DNA from: Terriglobia bacterium
GTDB lineage: Bacteria; Acidobacteriota; Terriglobia; Terriglobales; Acidobacteriaceae
Assembly (NCBI GenBank): GCA_021324365.1
Contig: JAJPJE010000022.1
Coordinates: forward strand, 1 to 64,000
Length of the DNA: 64,000 bases
Reading direction: 5' to 3'
Both the position numbers and the translations under genes were made by a program. Position 1 is the first letter of the stretch. Every line of letters starts with the position of its first letter. Positions 36,217-47,079 of this stretch are shown one piece after another. A model generated the notes under the pieces. It was not told where the DNA came from. It made no database searches and saw only the letters and a list, made by a program, of their open reading frames with translations.

Positions 36217-37845
36217 TCAATGAAACTTCAACATTTCGCGCGCCGCATTGTGCCCGGGCGTGCCCATCACGCCGCCGCCGGGATGAGTGCCGGATCCGCA
36301 AATGAACAGGCCGCGAATAGGAGTACGATATCGAGCCCATCCGGAAACCGGGCGGAGCATGAACATCTGGTCCACGCTCATCTCTCCATGAAATATGTTG
36401 CCACCAGTCAGCCCGAACTCTCGTTCCAGGTCCAGCGGAGTAAGCGTCTGCACGTGCTCAAGTCCCTTCGAGAACCCTGGAGCATACTCGTCAATAATTT
36501 CCAGCACGCGTTTTGTGAACGGCTCGCGCAACTCGTCCCACGTCCCCTGTCGCAGCCGATAGGGAGCATACTGAATAAAGATGCCGATAATATGCTTGTC
36601 AGCCGGTGCGAGCGTGGGGTCATACTGGGTAGGAGAAGTCAACTCCAGGAGAGGCGATTGCGACGGTCTGCCATATTTCGCATCGTCCCAGGCTCTTTCG
36701 ACATAATCAGTGTCCGGGCAAATGTGCATCGTCGCTCGATGCTGCGGCCCTTGATTTCCTGGCAGCGCACGGAAATTCGGCAGTGCGGATACTGCCAAAT
36801 TGATCTTGATGGAAGTTCCTTCGCAGCGGTACTTGTGGATCAAATCGAGAAAGTCTGCATCCAGATGCCGCCGGTCAATCAGGTTAAGGAAAGTTCGCTT
36901 GGGATCGAGATTGCTGGCAATCAGCGGCGCATCGAATTCTTCGCCATTGCGCAAAACCACTCCACGCGCCCGGCCGTTTTCGATCTTGATCGATTGCACC
37001 TCAGCATCGGTTCGGATCTCCGCGCCCGCTGCTTTCGCCGAGGCGGCAATGGCATCTGAGATCGCTCCCATGCCGCCGCGAACAAAACCCCACAATCCGC
37101 GGTGTCCGTCCACTCCGCCCATGCAATGATGAAGCAGAATGTAAGCCGTACCCGGAGACCTGGGGCCGCCATTCGCGCCTATGACTCCGTCGGTGGCGAG
37201 GGTAACCTTGATTTGTTCATTTTCGAACCAATCGTCCAGAAAATCGGCTGCACTCTGGGTAAAAATTTTTACCAGACCGACAATCTCTTTTGCGCTCAGG
37301 CCGCGCGTCTTGCCCAGCAGCTTCAGATATTCGGGAAGATCGAAGACTCCTTTCGGGGGAAAGACAGGTGGCGTGACATGCAGAATGGATTCGACCACCA
37401 TGGAAAGTCGCTCCAGGTGCTCTTCATAGGCGGGGTAGGTTTCGGCGTCACGGCGGGAGAATTTCGCAATCTCACCTAGAGTCTTGTTGCGGTCCTGCCA
37501 CAGAAATAGATAGCGGCCGTCGGGAAAAGGAGAAAAGAAGGCAGGATCTTTGGCGTCCACCCGATAGCCGTATCGCTCCAGTTCCAGATCCGAAACGACC
37601 TTGGGAGAAAGCAAGCTGGACTGGTAGGATGCTACGGAGACCCGGTACCCAGGCCAGACTTCCTCAGTGACGCAGGCGCCTCCCGGTTGATAGCGTCGCT
37701 CCAGCACCAGCACGCGCTTCCCGGCTTTGGCCAGGTAAGCTGCTGTCACCAGACCGTTGTGGCCGCCGCCGACAACTATGACATCGTATCGGGAGACTTT
37801 CCTGGAAAGGGCCGCTGCTCCCCTCCCTTGCGCAGACGTGCTCAT
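36217..37845 (-). CDS. FAD-dependent oxidoreductase, PYROXD2/CrtI-like
   Basis: This gene encodes 542 residues. An N-terminal dinucleotide-binding motif is present (YDVIVVGGGHNGLVTAAYLA), with the following LERRYQPGGACVTEEVWPGY. The C-terminal FAD motif is GLFICGSGTHPGGGVMGTPGHNAA. This order and the closing signature resemble animal PYROXD2 and bacterial phytoene-desaturase-like oxidoreductases. There are no carotenoid genes nearby. The ATG overlaps the stop of the upstream Rieske oxygenase by four bases (ATGA), so the two proteins are probably made together. The substrate is unknown. Confidence 0.88.
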   Translation of the reverse strand: MSTSAQGRGAAALSRKVSRYDVIVVGGGHNGLVTAAYLAKAGKRVLVLERRYQPGGACVTEEVWPGYRVSVASYQSSLLSPKVVSDLELERYGYRVDAKDPAFFSPFPDGRYLFLWQDRNKTLGEIAKFSRRDAETYPAYEEHLERLSMVVESILHVTPPVFPPKGVFDLPEYLKLLGKTRGLSAKEIVGLVKIFTQSAADFLDDWFENEQIKVTLATDGVIGANGGPRSPGTAYILLHHCMGGVDGHRGLWGFVRGGMGAISDAIAASAKAAGAEIRTDAEVQSIKIENGRARGVVLRNGEEFDAPLIASNLDPKRTFLNLIDRRHLDADFLDLIHKYRCEGTSIKINLAVSALPNFRALPGNQGPQHRATMHICPDTDYVERAWDDAKYGRPSQSPLLELTSPTQYDPTLAPADKHIIGIFIQYAPYRLRQGTWDELREPFTKRVLEIIDEYAPGFSKGLEHVQTLTPLDLEREFGLTGGNIFHGEMSVDQMFMLRPVSGWARYRTPIRGLFICGSGTHPGGGVMGTPGHNAAREMLKFH

Positions 37846-38975
37846 TGGGAATCCACTCCCCTGGTGCGTGCGGCTGAATCCATGGCGTCTTTCAAATCCC
37901 GAGCCAACAATCGATGAAACAGGTGCTCACCGGCTTCCCTTCGCACCGAAAGCCTGCCTGCCTGATAAGCGCGCGAATGTAACCCGCGCTGCACTGCCTC
38001 ACAGATGTTCAGGTCTTCCCTTTGAATCCCGTCGCTGACTGCAACACTCGCTGTATTCTGGTCGTGTTTTTCGGGTGAGACATCGGCAAAGTAGAAGTCA
38101 AAAACTACCTTGGTTGCATTAACACCGACCGGAATAACCAGATTGGTATCCATCACACCCTGATAGATGTTGATCATAAAATTCGGATAAATCCAATAGT
38201 AGTACGCGCGCTCGCCTGTCCGCGAAGCTGCGACTTGTGCGTCTGCTTGCGACGAAGTGATGGGACTTGTTTGCAGGCAGAAATGCTCACCGTTCTCGAT
38301 CGTGTACTCGGCATAGTCAAGAACGCTGTTTAGCCCCTTGTGCAGATAGGGGATGTGGTAGCCGCCATCAAGATAGTTGTCGACGAATACCTTCCAGTTG
38401 CAGTTGAGTGTGTAGGTGCGGGAATCGAAAAACTTCAGAGCGTCAATGCCGAGCGGTGCAACCAGCTGCTTTACGTTTCCTAGAAACTCGTTCAGGCGCT
38501 GTCCGGGCCCACCGATGCAAACAAAGACAAACTGTTCCCAGGTATCGACTGCGACCTGAACCAGCCCATTTGCAGCGCGATCGAAGTTGCAGACGCCAGC
38601 AAAGTCCGGGGTGCCCTTGAGGCTACCGTCGAGACCGTAACTCCATCCATGATAAGGGCAGCGGAACAGCTGAACGGACCCACATGGCTCCTGGACAACT
38701 GCTGCAGCATGATGACGACAAACATTAAAGAAGGCGTTTAACTTATTGTCGAAGCCGCGAACGACCACGATCGGCTCTCCGCCGACTTGGGTCGCCAAGT
38801 ATTGGCCGGGCTGCGCTACCTGGTCGGTCCTGCCCACCATTTGCCAGTTTTGGCCGAAGACGATGCACCGCTCGATTTCCGCCAGGTATGGGTCTGTATA
38901 CCATGGGGCAGGAATGGTAGACGCCTCTGCTAGCGGGCGCTGATCGTCGTACAAGTTCAGGAGACGTTCGATCAC
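37842..38975 (-). CDS. Rieske non-haem iron oxygenase, choline monooxygenase-like
   Basis: This gene encodes 377 residues. The Rieske [2Fe-2S] motif uses C86, H88, C106 and H109 (CRHH and CPYHGWSYG). The mononuclear-iron site is DNYLDGGYHIPYLH with H207 and H212. The sequence YPNFMINIYQGVMDTNLVIP further on closely resembles plant choline monooxygenase. It could oxidise a quaternary amine such as choline, but other ring- or amine-oxygenases share the fold. A partner reductase is not adjacent. Instead the PYROXD2-like gene follows with a four-base overlap. Confidence 0.85.
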   Translation of the reverse strand: MIERLLNLYDDQRPLAEASTIPAPWYTDPYLAEIERCIVFGQNWQMVGRTDQVAQPGQYLATQVGGEPIVVVRGFDNKLNAFFNVCRHHAAAVVQEPCGSVQLFRCPYHGWSYGLDGSLKGTPDFAGVCNFDRAANGLVQVAVDTWEQFVFVCIGGPGQRLNEFLGNVKQLVAPLGIDALKFFDSRTYTLNCNWKVFVDNYLDGGYHIPYLHKGLNSVLDYAEYTIENGEHFCLQTSPITSSQADAQVAASRTGERAYYYWIYPNFMINIYQGVMDTNLVIPVGVNATKVVFDFYFADVSPEKHDQNTASVAVSDGIQREDLNICEAVQRGLHSRAYQAGRLSVRREAGEHLFHRLLARDLKDAMDSAARTRGVDSQ

Positions 38976-39124
38976 AAGATTTGTCCTGCCAATGGTTCGT
39001 TATTCAAGGTCAGCGTCCAACAACAGGACGCGACCTGGGCACCGAGCGAAGCTGAGGCCGGGGTTAAAGCTCGGCGGGAAGTGTAAACGAAGGTGAGCAT
39101 CGATGTCTTGCAGCGCAAATGAAA

Positions 39125-39148
39125 GCCCCCGCTGAAGGCAGCGGGGGC
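39125..39148 (-). terminator. Terminator hairpin downstream of gltD
   Basis: On the minus strand GCCCCCGCT pairs with AGCGGGGGC around a six-base loop. TTTCATTTG follows. It lies 26 bases past the gltD stop and probably ends the gltBD transcript before the Rieske gene. Confidence 0.65.
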
Positions 39149-39174
39149 CACAGGGTCAATCGAAGCAGTTTTCG

Positions 39175-40635
39175 CTACAGCGACACTCTTTCGCCTCTCC
39201 TCACAGCCGCAAAGGTGGGCTGGATATGGGCGGTCTTAAGGTAAGAGTCGACGCTCGCGGCGGCCTTGCGACCTTCGGCAATCGCCCAGACAACAAGAGA
39301 CTGTCCACGCCGCATGTCGCCCGCCGCAAAAACACCCGGAACCGAAGTCGCGTATTGATCGTCGGTCGCGACGTTTCCGCGAGGATCGAGGACGACACCG
39401 AGTTGTTCGATCATGCCGTTGCGTACCGGGCCAGAAAAGCCCATTGCCAGCAGGACGAGATCCGCGTCCATGGTGAACTCGGTGCCTGCAATCGTTTCGA
39501 ACTTTGGCGGTGGACCGACGCGAATCCCATGCAACTGCTTCACATTGCCGTGCTCGTCACCGGTGAACTTCTGGGTGGCAACGCTCCATTCCCGAACACC
39601 ACCCTCTTCATGGGAACTTTCGACGCGAAGCTGCATCGGCCACAAAGGCCATGGCGTTTGGGGAGCACGATCCTGTGGCGGCATCGGCATGATTTCGAAC
39701 TGATGAACGGACAGCGCTTTCTGGCGATGGCTGGTACCGAGGCAGTCAGCGCCTGTGTCGCCTCCACCGATAATTACGACTCTCTTACCGGTCGCGAGAA
39801 TGGCACCTGCATCAGGAACGATATCGCCTTCATTACGACGATTTTGCTGCGGCAGGAATTCCATTGCGAAGTGAATGCCTTTTAGTTCGCGTCCGGGTAC
39901 CGGCAAATCCCGCGGCTGTTCGGCGCCCCCCGCGAGCAGGATTGCGTCGTACTCATGCTGCAGATCCTGCACTGGCAGCGTTTTTCCGACATGCGCTTTG
40001 GTAACGAAGCGAATACCTTCCGCTGCCAACTGCTCCAGACGGCGATCCAGAACTCTCTTCTCCAGCTTGAAGTTCGGGATACCGTAGCGAAGCAGGCCTC
40101 CGATTCTGTCAGCCTTCTCGTACACGGTAACCCAATGCCCAGCGCGGTTGAGTTGCTGCGCGGCAGCTAATCCTGCCGGACCGGAGCCGACAATCGCAAC
40201 CTTTTTCCCGGTACGAAACTTCGGCGGTTCGGGCTTAATCCAGCCTTCGTCAAAGCCGCGATCAACAATGTTCTTTTCGATGTTCTTGATCGTCACCGGT
40301 GGAGCATTGATCCCCAGCACGCACGCGGCTTCACAGGGCGCCGGGCAAATTCGTCCAGTGAAATCGGGAAAGTTATTCGTCGAATGCAGACGCCGGACCG
40401 CGTCCTTCCAGCGGCCCTGGTAGACAAGGTCATTCCAGTCCGGAATGATGTTGTTCACCGGACATCCGTTATGGCAGAAGGGCACGCCGCAATCCATACA
40501 GCGCGCGCCCTGCGCCTTCAATTTATCCTCCGGGAACTCCTGATAGATCTCAAACCAGTCATTGATGCGCTGCGCAACCGGACGGCGCTGAGGCAGTTCG
40601 CGATCGAATTCCATGAAACCGGTTGGCTTACCCAT
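39175..40635 (-). CDS. gltD: Glutamate synthase (NADPH) small subunit
   Basis: The protein has 486 residues from the ATG at 40635, which overlaps the gltB stop by 8 bases. The N-terminal Cys cluster ([17 protein letters not shown], and [14 protein letters not shown]) binds the [4Fe-4S] clusters. An FAD-binding motif ([17 protein letters not shown]) and an NAD(P) motif ([21 protein letters not shown]) follow. A closing FAD motif ([22 protein letters not shown]) is also visible. It passes electrons from NADPH to the large subunit. Stop 26 bases before a hairpin. Confidence 0.97.
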   Translation of the reverse strand: MGKPTGFMEFDRELPQRRPVAQRINDWFEIYQEFPEDKLKAQGARCMDCGVPFCHNGCPVNNIIPDWNDLVYQGRWKDAVRRLHSTNNFPDFTGRICPAPCEAACVLGINAPPVTIKNIEKNIVDRGFDEGWIKPEPPKFRTGKKVAIVGSGPAGLAAAQQLNRAGHWVTVYEKADRIGGLLRYGIPNFKLEKRVLDRRLEQLAAEGIRFVTKAHVGKTLPVQDLQHEYDAILLAGGAEQPRDLPVPGRELKGIHFAMEFLPQQNRRNEGDIVPDAGAILATGKRVVIIGGGDTGADCLGTSHRQKALSVHQFEIMPMPPQDRAPQTPWPLWPMQLRVESSHEEGGVREWSVATQKFTGDEHGNVKQLHGIRVGPPPKFETIAGTEFTMDADLVLLAMGFSGPVRNGMIEQLGVVLDPRGNVATDDQYATSVPGVFAAGDMRRGQSLVVWAIAEGRKAAASVDSYLKTAHIQPTFAAVRRGERVSL

Positions 40636-43600
40636 GCTGCACCTGCCCAACTGCCATCGCCATGGGGACAGCCTCGCCCGGAATGTAAGCGCGTTCAGCG
40701 CGGCTTACGCCGAGCACGCGCTTGTACTCGTGCGGGAAGATCTTGATGAAACGTGGAAGCATGTCGTCCCAATTCTCCAGGATCCACTTAGCCCGCGGAC
40801 TATTGGTGAACTCGTAATGTCGCTGTACGAGATTGTGAATAACATCCGCGTCCTTCGTTTCGATAATCGGCTCCAAATCAACCGACGCCAGATTACAGCG
40901 CTTTTCCGTAAAGTCGCCCTTCTCGTCGAAGACGTACGCGATACCTCCGCTCATACCGGCAGCGAAATTTCGCCCGCAAGCGCCCAGTACCAACACCAGG
41001 CCGTTAGTCATGTATTCGCAGCCGTGATCGCCAACGCCCTCGACTACGGCAGTCGCGCCGGAGTTGCGAACCGCAAAACGCTCGCCCGCCACTCCGTTGA
41101 AGAATGCCTCGCCGCTGGTAGCGCCGTAAAGGACGACGTTTCCGATGAGGATGTTCTCTTCCGGCTTGAAGGTGGAACCCTTGGGCGGATAGACAATGAT
41201 GCGTCCGCCTGAAAGGCCCTTGCCGACGTAGTCGTTGGCGTCGCCTTCGAGCGTGAGCGTGATTCCCTTCGCCAGGAATGCGCCAAAGCTCTGCCCTGCC
41301 GATCCGTCGAACTTGAAGCGAATGGTTTCGTCGGGCAGCCCTTGCGATCCGTACCGTCGTGCCACTTCCCCGCTGAGCATTGCGCCTACGGTGCGGTGGA
41401 CGTTGCGGATCGGGAAGCTGGCTTCGACCGGCGTGCGGTACTCGAGCGCGCCCTTCGCAGTCTTGGTCAGCTCGTGATCGAGCGCCTGTTCCAGACCATG
41501 GTCCTGTTTCGTAACGCAATGCCGCGCCACACGGGCCGGCAACACGGGGCTGTAGAGGATCGCCGAGAAATCCAGACCGCTGGCCTTCCAATGCTCCGCG
41601 GCGGCTTGTGCATCCAGCATTTCCACGCGTCCGACCATTTCGTCGAACTTGCGGAAGCCCATCTGCGCCATGTACTCGCGTACCTGCTCGGCAATAAAGA
41701 AGAAGAAATTAATCACGTGCTCCGGTTGACCACGGAAGCGCTTACGCAACTCTGGATCCTGGGTCGCAATGCCTACCGGACAGGTATTCAGGTGGCACTT
41801 GCGCATCATGATGCAGCCCATGGCGATTAACGGCGTAGTCGCGAAGCCGAATTCTTCTGCACCCAGCAGAGCAGCGATGACAACATCACGCCCTGTTTGC
41901 AGTTTGCCGTCTGTCTGCACGCGAATGCGGCTGCGCAAATCATTGAGCAGCAGGACCTGCTGCGTTTCGGCGAGCCCAAGCTCCCAGGGAATGCCGGCGT
42001 GCTTAATCGAACTGAGAGGAGAAGCACCCGTGCCGCCGCTATCGCCGCTGATCAGCACAACGTCGGCATGCGCCTTCGAGACGCCAGCGGCGACCGTACC
42101 CACGCCAACTTCAGCCACGAGCTTCACAGCAATCCGCGCCTGCGGATTGACGTTTTTCAGGTCGTAAATCAGCTGGGCCAGATCCTCGATCGAGTAGATG
42201 TCATGGTGCGGTGGCGGTGAAATCAATCCCACGCCGGGGATGGAGTGCCGCAGTCGCGCAATGACTTCGTCCACTTTGTGTCCGGGCAACTGACCGCCTT
42301 CGCCCGGCTTGGCGCCCTGCGCCATTTTGATCTGCAATTCATCGGCATTAATCAGATAGTTCGTGGTCACGCCGAAGCGCGCCGATGCAACCTGCTTCAC
42401 CGCACTGCGACGCAAATCGCCATTCGGGTCGGGTTTGAAGCGCTGCTCATCCTCGCCACCTTCGCCGGTGTTCGATTTGCCACCAATGCGGTTCATGGCA
42501 ATGGCCAGCGTTTCGTGTGCCTCCTTGCTGATGGAGCCAAACGACATTGCACCGGTGGTGAAGCGCTTCACGATTTCCTTCGCCGGCTCAACCTCCTCAA
42601 TCGAGATTGGCTTGTCGGACTTCTTGATCTTCATCAGCCCGCGAAGGGTACAGAGGTTCCGGTTCTGGTTGTCGATGAGGTCCGTGTATTCCTTGAAAGT
42701 CTTCGGATTACTCTGACGTACTGCATGCTGCAGCTTACTGATCGTATCGGGGTTGAGCAGGTGATATTCGCCGTCCTTGCGGTAATGGTAGGTCCCACCA
42801 ACCGCGAGGTCAGTTTCGTAATCTGTCTTGCTGCGATACGCATGCTCGTGACGCAGCTGTGCTTCGCGTGCCAGCACTCCCAGGCTCACGCCCTCGATTC
42901 GTGAAGTTGTCCCGACGAAGTATGCATCCACAAGATCCTTGTTCAGGCCGATGGCTTCGAACACCTGGGCGCCGCGATAGCTTTGCAGCGTCGAAATGCC
43001 CATCTTCGAGAAGGTCTTCAGTAAGCCTTTATTAATGGCCTTGATGAAATTCTTGACCGCTTTCTCCGGGTTAATGCCATTCGGCAGATATCCCCGCCAC
43101 GCGCGTTCTTCCAGGGTCTCAATCGCCAGATAAGGATTGATCGCACTTGCGCCATAGCCGATCAGCAGCGCGAAATGCATGACTTCACGCGGCTCGCCTG
43201 ATTCGATAATCAGCGCCACCTGGGTACGGGTTTCTTCACGTACCAGCAAATTGTGTACGGCCGCCAAGGCGAGCAAGCTCGGAATCGGAGCATACTGCTT
43301 GTCGACGCCACGGTCGGACAGAATGAGCAACGTGTAGCCCGACTTCACTGCCAGCGACGCTCTTTGGCACAATTCCTCGAGAGCGCGCTTCAGTCCCGCT
43401 TCTCCCTCCTGTGCACGGAAAAGCGCAGGCAGTGTGGTCGCCAGCAGATCGCCAGTGGAAACACGGCGCAGTTTCTCCAGATCGCGATTCGTAAGAATCG
43501 GCTGCGGCAGCTTCAGGGTGTGACAGTTCTCCGGCGTTTCTTCCAGAATGTTGCGCTCGGTTCCGATGTAGCTGATGAGCGACATCACCATCTCTTCGCG

Positions 43601-45217
43601 GATGGGATCGATCGGCGGATTCGTGACCTGCGCAAACAACTGCTTGAAGTAGTTGAAGAGCAACTGCGGGCGATCTGAAAGGCAAGCGAGAGGCGTGTCG
43701 GTACCCATCGAGCCGATTGGCTCTTCACCATTCTTCGCCATCGGCTCAAGGATCATCTTCAGATCCTCTTCCGTGTACCCGAACGCGCGCTGCCGGCTAA
43801 GGATGGTGTGCTGATCGGATCCGTGCACACGGTTCGGCTCCGGCAGTTGATCCATCGTGATCTGATTTTCCGAAAGCCACCGCGCGTACGGCTGCCGTGA
43901 CGACAGTCGCTGCTTGATTTCCTTATCCGAAATGATTCGACGTTCGACCGTATCGACCAGGAACATCTTGCCCGGCTGAAGACGCCCCTTTCGCTTCACC
44001 TGCTCGGCAGGGATGTCCAGCACGCCGGCCTCGGAAGCCGCGACCACCACGTCATCGTGCGTAATCACGTAGCGGCCTGGACGGAGGCCGTTGCGATCGA
44101 GTGTAGCGCCGATCACGCGACCGTCGGTGAACGCAATTGCCGCCGGGCCATCCCACGGTTCCATCAGCGATGCGTGATACTCGTAAAACGCACGCTTCAC
44201 CGGTTTCATATGCGGATTCCCTGCCCAAGCTTCGGGAATCAGCATGGCCATCACATGTGGCAGAGTACGTCCCGACTGCACCAGCAACTCGACCGCATTG
44301 TCAAAGCTGGCGGAATCGCTGCCGCCCGGCGTAACGATCGGAAACAGCTTCTGGATATCTTCGGCGAACAAAGGCGACGAAAGAATCGACTGCCGCGCAT
44401 TCATCCAGTTCACGTTGCCCCGAACCGTGTTGATCTCGCCGTTATGGGCGATGTAGCGGTAGGGGTGGGCGAGCTTCCAGCTCGGGAACGTATTGGTCGA
44501 AAATCGCTGGTGTACCAGGCAAAGCGCGCTGGTGGCATCCGGATCGGAGAGATCGCCATAGAAATTACAAATCTGGGGAGCGAGCAACAGACCTTTGTAG
44601 ATGATGGTACGACAGGAAAGCGAAGGAAGATAAAACATCTCCTTGTCTTCCACATCTGACTCGGCTGCCTCGTTCTCAGTTCGCTTGCGGACGATGTACA
44701 GTTTGCGCTCGAATTCGTCCTCGCCCATTTCTTCCGGACAGGCAATGAAGATCTGCTCAATGTAGGGTTGGGATCGCCTGGCCTCGCGCCCGATGGCGTC
44801 ACCGTTCACAGGGGTGTCGCGCCAGCCAAGAACTTTCAAGCCCTCTTCAGCTGCGATGCGCTCCAGCATTCCTTCACATTGAAGGCGCTGGTGCTTTTCC
44901 ACCGGCAGGAACACCATCCCAACGGCGTATTTTCCGGGCTCAGGTAAGGTAATGCCCAGGACGGCGCATTCGCGCGCAAAGAATTTATGCGGGATCTGGA
45001 TGAGCACACCGGCGCCATCGCCCGTCTCCGGATCGCAACCGCAGGCACCGCGATGGGTGAGGTTGATCAAAACCTCGATGCCCTTGCGGATGATGTCGTG
45101 GCTCTTCTCTCCGCGGACACTGGCCACGAATCCCATGCCGCAAGCATCGTGCTCATTGCGTGGGTCGTACAGTCCCTGCGCGGGAGGTAATCCCGAATAC
45201 GATTTGGGCCTTGGCAT
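40628..45217 (-). CDS. gltB: Glutamate synthase large subunit
   Basis: This gene encodes 1529 residues, the standard length. The N-terminal glutaminase domain has the nucleophile Cys26 (ACGMGF) exposed after propeptide removal. The central and FMN-binding regions show [20 protein letters not shown] and [19 protein letters not shown]. The [3Fe-4S] Cys cluster is [20 protein letters not shown]. The C-terminal beta-helix is rich in Gly ([12 protein letters not shown]). It transfers the amide nitrogen of glutamine to 2-oxoglutarate to form two glutamates. The gene is the first of a gltBD unit. Its promoter must lie in 45218-45541. Confidence 0.97.
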   Translation of the reverse strand: MPRPKSYSGLPPAQGLYDPRNEHDACGMGFVASVRGEKSHDIIRKGIEVLINLTHRGACGCDPETGDGAGVLIQIPHKFFARECAVLGITLPEPGKYAVGMVFLPVEKHQRLQCEGMLERIAAEEGLKVLGWRDTPVNGDAIGREARRSQPYIEQIFIACPEEMGEDEFERKLYIVRKRTENEAAESDVEDKEMFYLPSLSCRTIIYKGLLLAPQICNFYGDLSDPDATSALCLVHQRFSTNTFPSWKLAHPYRYIAHNGEINTVRGNVNWMNARQSILSSPLFAEDIQKLFPIVTPGGSDSASFDNAVELLVQSGRTLPHVMAMLIPEAWAGNPHMKPVKRAFYEYHASLMEPWDGPAAIAFTDGRVIGATLDRNGLRPGRYVITHDDVVVAASEAGVLDIPAEQVKRKGRLQPGKMFLVDTVERRIISDKEIKQRLSSRQPYARWLSENQITMDQLPEPNRVHGSDQHTILSRQRAFGYTEEDLKMILEPMAKNGEEPIGSMGTDTPLACLSDRPQLLFNYFKQLFAQVTNPPIDPIREEMVMSLISYIGTERNILEETPENCHTLKLPQPILTNRDLEKLRRVSTGDLLATTLPALFRAQEGEAGLKRALEELCQRASLAVKSGYTLLILSDRGVDKQYAPIPSLLALAAVHNLLVREETRTQVALIIESGEPREVMHFALLIGYGASAINPYLAIETLEERAWRGYLPNGINPEKAVKNFIKAINKGLLKTFSKMGISTLQSYRGAQVFEAIGLNKDLVDAYFVGTTSRIEGVSLGVLAREAQLRHEHAYRSKTDYETDLAVGGTYHYRKDGEYHLLNPDTISKLQHAVRQSNPKTFKEYTDLIDNQNRNLCTLRGLMKIKKSDKPISIEEVEPAKEIVKRFTTGAMSFGSISKEAHETLAIAMNRIGGKSNTGEGGEDEQRFKPDPNGDLRRSAVKQVASARFGVTTNYLINADELQIKMAQGAKPGEGGQLPGHKVDEVIARLRHSIPGVGLISPPPHHDIYSIEDLAQLIYDLKNVNPQARIAVKLVAEVGVGTVAAGVSKAHADVVLISGDSGGTGASPLSSIKHAGIPWELGLAETQQVLLLNDLRSRIRVQTDGKLQTGRDVVIAALLGAEEFGFATTPLIAMGCIMMRKCHLNTCPVGIATQDPELRKRFRGQPEHVINFFFFIAEQVREYMAQMGFRKFDEMVGRVEMLDAQAAAEHWKASGLDFSAILYSPVLPARVARHCVTKQDHGLEQALDHELTKTAKGALEYRTPVEASFPIRNVHRTVGAMLSGEVARRYGSQGLPDETIRFKFDGSAGQSFGAFLAKGITLTLEGDANDYVGKGLSGGRIIVYPPKGSTFKPEENILIGNVVLYGATSGEAFFNGVAGERFAVRNSGATAVVEGVGDHGCEYMTNGLVLVLGACGRNFAAGMSGGIAYVFDEKGDFTEKRCNLASVDLEPIIETKDADVIHNLVQRHYEFTNSPRAKWILENWDDMLPRFIKIFPHEYKRVLGVSRAERAYIPGEAVPMAMAVGQVQHG

Positions 45218-45541
45218 CCTTGCTCTCTTTTCCCCAAGCTTTAAGGTCCAGTGCGACAGATCCAGTTTCCCAAATGCCGGTTAAGGCGAGATCAACGCGA
45301 GCGCGGCAAAAATCTCGCGCGGAACCGCACAGAAAGGGACACTTCGACCAGCGCACTAGTACCTATTAAGTACTGTGGAATCAATGATAAGTACAATCAA
45401 GAATTTTGATTTCCCGCATCGTGATTTTGGAGCCACTCCGAGGAGTGGGCCAAACGCCCAGGACGTCCAGAAAATAGGGTATATTGGCCCCGGCCCGGCG
45501 GCCGTGTTAGGCTCTTCCCGGTTCAATTCCCTATTCCCTTC
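45218..45541. other. Intergenic region between divergent gltB and RNB ribonuclease genes
   Basis: This 324-base region contains no gene. It has AAGTAC twice about 20 bases apart (near 45370 and 45390) and a small hairpin CCACTC CGAG GAGTGG at 45433-45448. I found no confident promoter pair, although TATATT at 45480 could be a weak -10. A T-loop-like GGTTCAATTCC near 45520 is not part of a tRNA. Confidence 0.4.
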
Positions 45542-47008
45542 ATGCACAACGTCGCTCCCCAGGTTGATCTCCAATCGGCAGCTCGGCAGATCATGGAGGA
45601 GCACGGTTTCCAGCCAGATTTCACACCAGCAGTCGAACAGCAACTTTCGGAAATCCTGAACGGCGCCGGCGCGGACTCTCCTTTGCCTGGGCTGCGCGAT
45701 CTCCGTTCCCTCTTGTGGTCCTCGATCGACAATGATAGTTCGCGCGATCTGGACCAAATCGAAGTGGCCGAACGGCTTCCAGACGGGAAAATTAAGGTGC
45801 TGGTGGGCGTTGCCGATGTCGACTGCGTCGTGCCGGAGGGCTGCCCCATCGACCAGCATGCTGCAGTCGAAGGAACGACGGTCTACACGGGCGTAAAGAA
45901 CTTTTCCATGCTGCCGGAAGAGCTTTCCACCGGCCTGACTTCCCTGCTCGAAAACGAAGATCGGCGGGCTCTTATTATCGAATTCGTGGTCGCTCGGGAT
46001 GGCAGCTTGGCGCAGAGCGACGTTTATGCCGCGCTCGTCCGCAATCGCGCACAACTGACTTATAGCGCCATCGGCCGATGGTTGGAGGGTTCGGGTGAAG
46101 CACCGGCGAAGGTCAATAGTTCGCCCGATCTCCAGGCACAGTTGCGGCTTCAGGATGAATGTGCTCAGACGTTGAAGAAGGCACGCGAGGCACGTGGAGC
46201 GCTGAATATCGACACCATCGAAGTCCGTCCCTTGCTGGTTAACGAAAAAATAGCCGATTTGGTGCAGGATCAGAAGAATCGCGCTACGGAACTGATCGAG
46301 GATTTCATGATCGCCGCAAACGAGGCCGTGGCCCAGAAGCTGGAAACGGTCTCTTCCATTCGCCGCGTGGTCAAAACCCCGGAACGCTGGGATCGTATTG
46401 TCGCACTTGCTGCGGCGCACGGCGAAAAGCTGCCTCCGACGCCCGATGCCAAAGCCCTGAATCAGGCATTACTGAGGAGTAAAGCTGCTGACCCGGATCA
46501 CTTTCCTGACCTTTCATTGACGGTGATCAAGTTACTCGGCCCGGGTGAATACGTGCTCGAGCGTCCCGGCGATCCCGAGCAGGGGCACTTCGGCCTCGCC
46601 GTTCAGGACTACACACACTCGACCGCACCGAATCGCCGCTACGCAGACCTGGTGACGCAACGGTTACTCAAGGCAATGCTGAGCAAAGAAACACCGCCAT
46701 ATTCTGACGCGCAACTTGCCGACATCGCCAGCGTTTGCACACAGAGAGAAGATGCTGCACGCAAGGTCGAGCGCGAAATGCGCAAACGCATCGCTGCGGT
46801 CGCAATGAGCGACAGAATCGGACAAACCTTCGACGCTATCGTGACTGGTGTCAACGAGCACGGAACATTTGTGCGTGTCTTAAAACCGCATGTGGAAGGA
46901 ATGTTGGCGCAGGGCCAGCACGGTCTGGATGTGGGGGACCGGCTTCGCGCAAAGCTGATCCGCACCGACGTACATCGCGGTTACATTGATTTTGCGCGAG
47001 TGGATTAG
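45542..47008 (+). CDS. RNB-domain ribonuclease (RNase II/R family) with S1 domain
   Basis: This gene encodes 488 residues, much shorter than RNase R, because the N-terminal cold-shock domains are missing. The RNB metal site is SIDNDSSRDLDQIE at residues 61-74. Asp63, Asp69 and Asp71 correspond to the conserved acidic residues of RNase II. The fourth Asp is replaced by Gln72. YTHSTAPNRRYADLVTQR is the RNB signature. A C-terminal S1 domain (about 425-488) starts at FDAIVTGVNEHGTFVRV. It probably trims RNA 3' ends processively. Transcribed divergently from gltB. Confidence 0.9.
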   Translation: MHNVAPQVDLQSAARQIMEEHGFQPDFTPAVEQQLSEILNGAGADSPLPGLRDLRSLLWSSIDNDSSRDLDQIEVAERLPDGKIKVLVGVADVDCVVPEGCPIDQHAAVEGTTVYTGVKNFSMLPEELSTGLTSLLENEDRRALIIEFVVARDGSLAQSDVYAALVRNRAQLTYSAIGRWLEGSGEAPAKVNSSPDLQAQLRLQDECAQTLKKAREARGALNIDTIEVRPLLVNEKIADLVQDQKNRATELIEDFMIAANEAVAQKLETVSSIRRVVKTPERWDRIVALAAAHGEKLPPTPDAKALNQALLRSKAADPDHFPDLSLTVIKLLGPGEYVLERPGDPEQGHFGLAVQDYTHSTAPNRRYADLVTQRLLKAMLSKETPPYSDAQLADIASVCTQREDAARKVEREMRKRIAAVAMSDRIGQTFDAIVTGVNEHGTFVRVLKPHVEGMLAQGQHGLDVGDRLRAKLIRTDVHRGYIDFARVD

Positions 47009-47079
47009 CAAGCACGGAAGCAGCACACTCGGGATACAATGCCCGGTTCTTACCGAGCGCACGAATTCGGGAGGAGTCT

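Noticed and set aside
36217-37845. Carotenoid phytoene desaturase (CrtI) assignment
   Set aside because: The fold is shared, but no crtB or other carotenoid genes are present, and the closing motif is closer to PYROXD2.
45515-45535. T-loop-like GGTTCAATTCC suggesting a tRNA
   Set aside because: No acceptor stem, D-arm or anticodon arm can be folded around it.
45356-46420. A 354-codon minus-strand frame opposite the RNB gene
   Set aside because: The RNB motif is clear on the plus strand. The antisense frame has no ribosome site or family resemblance.
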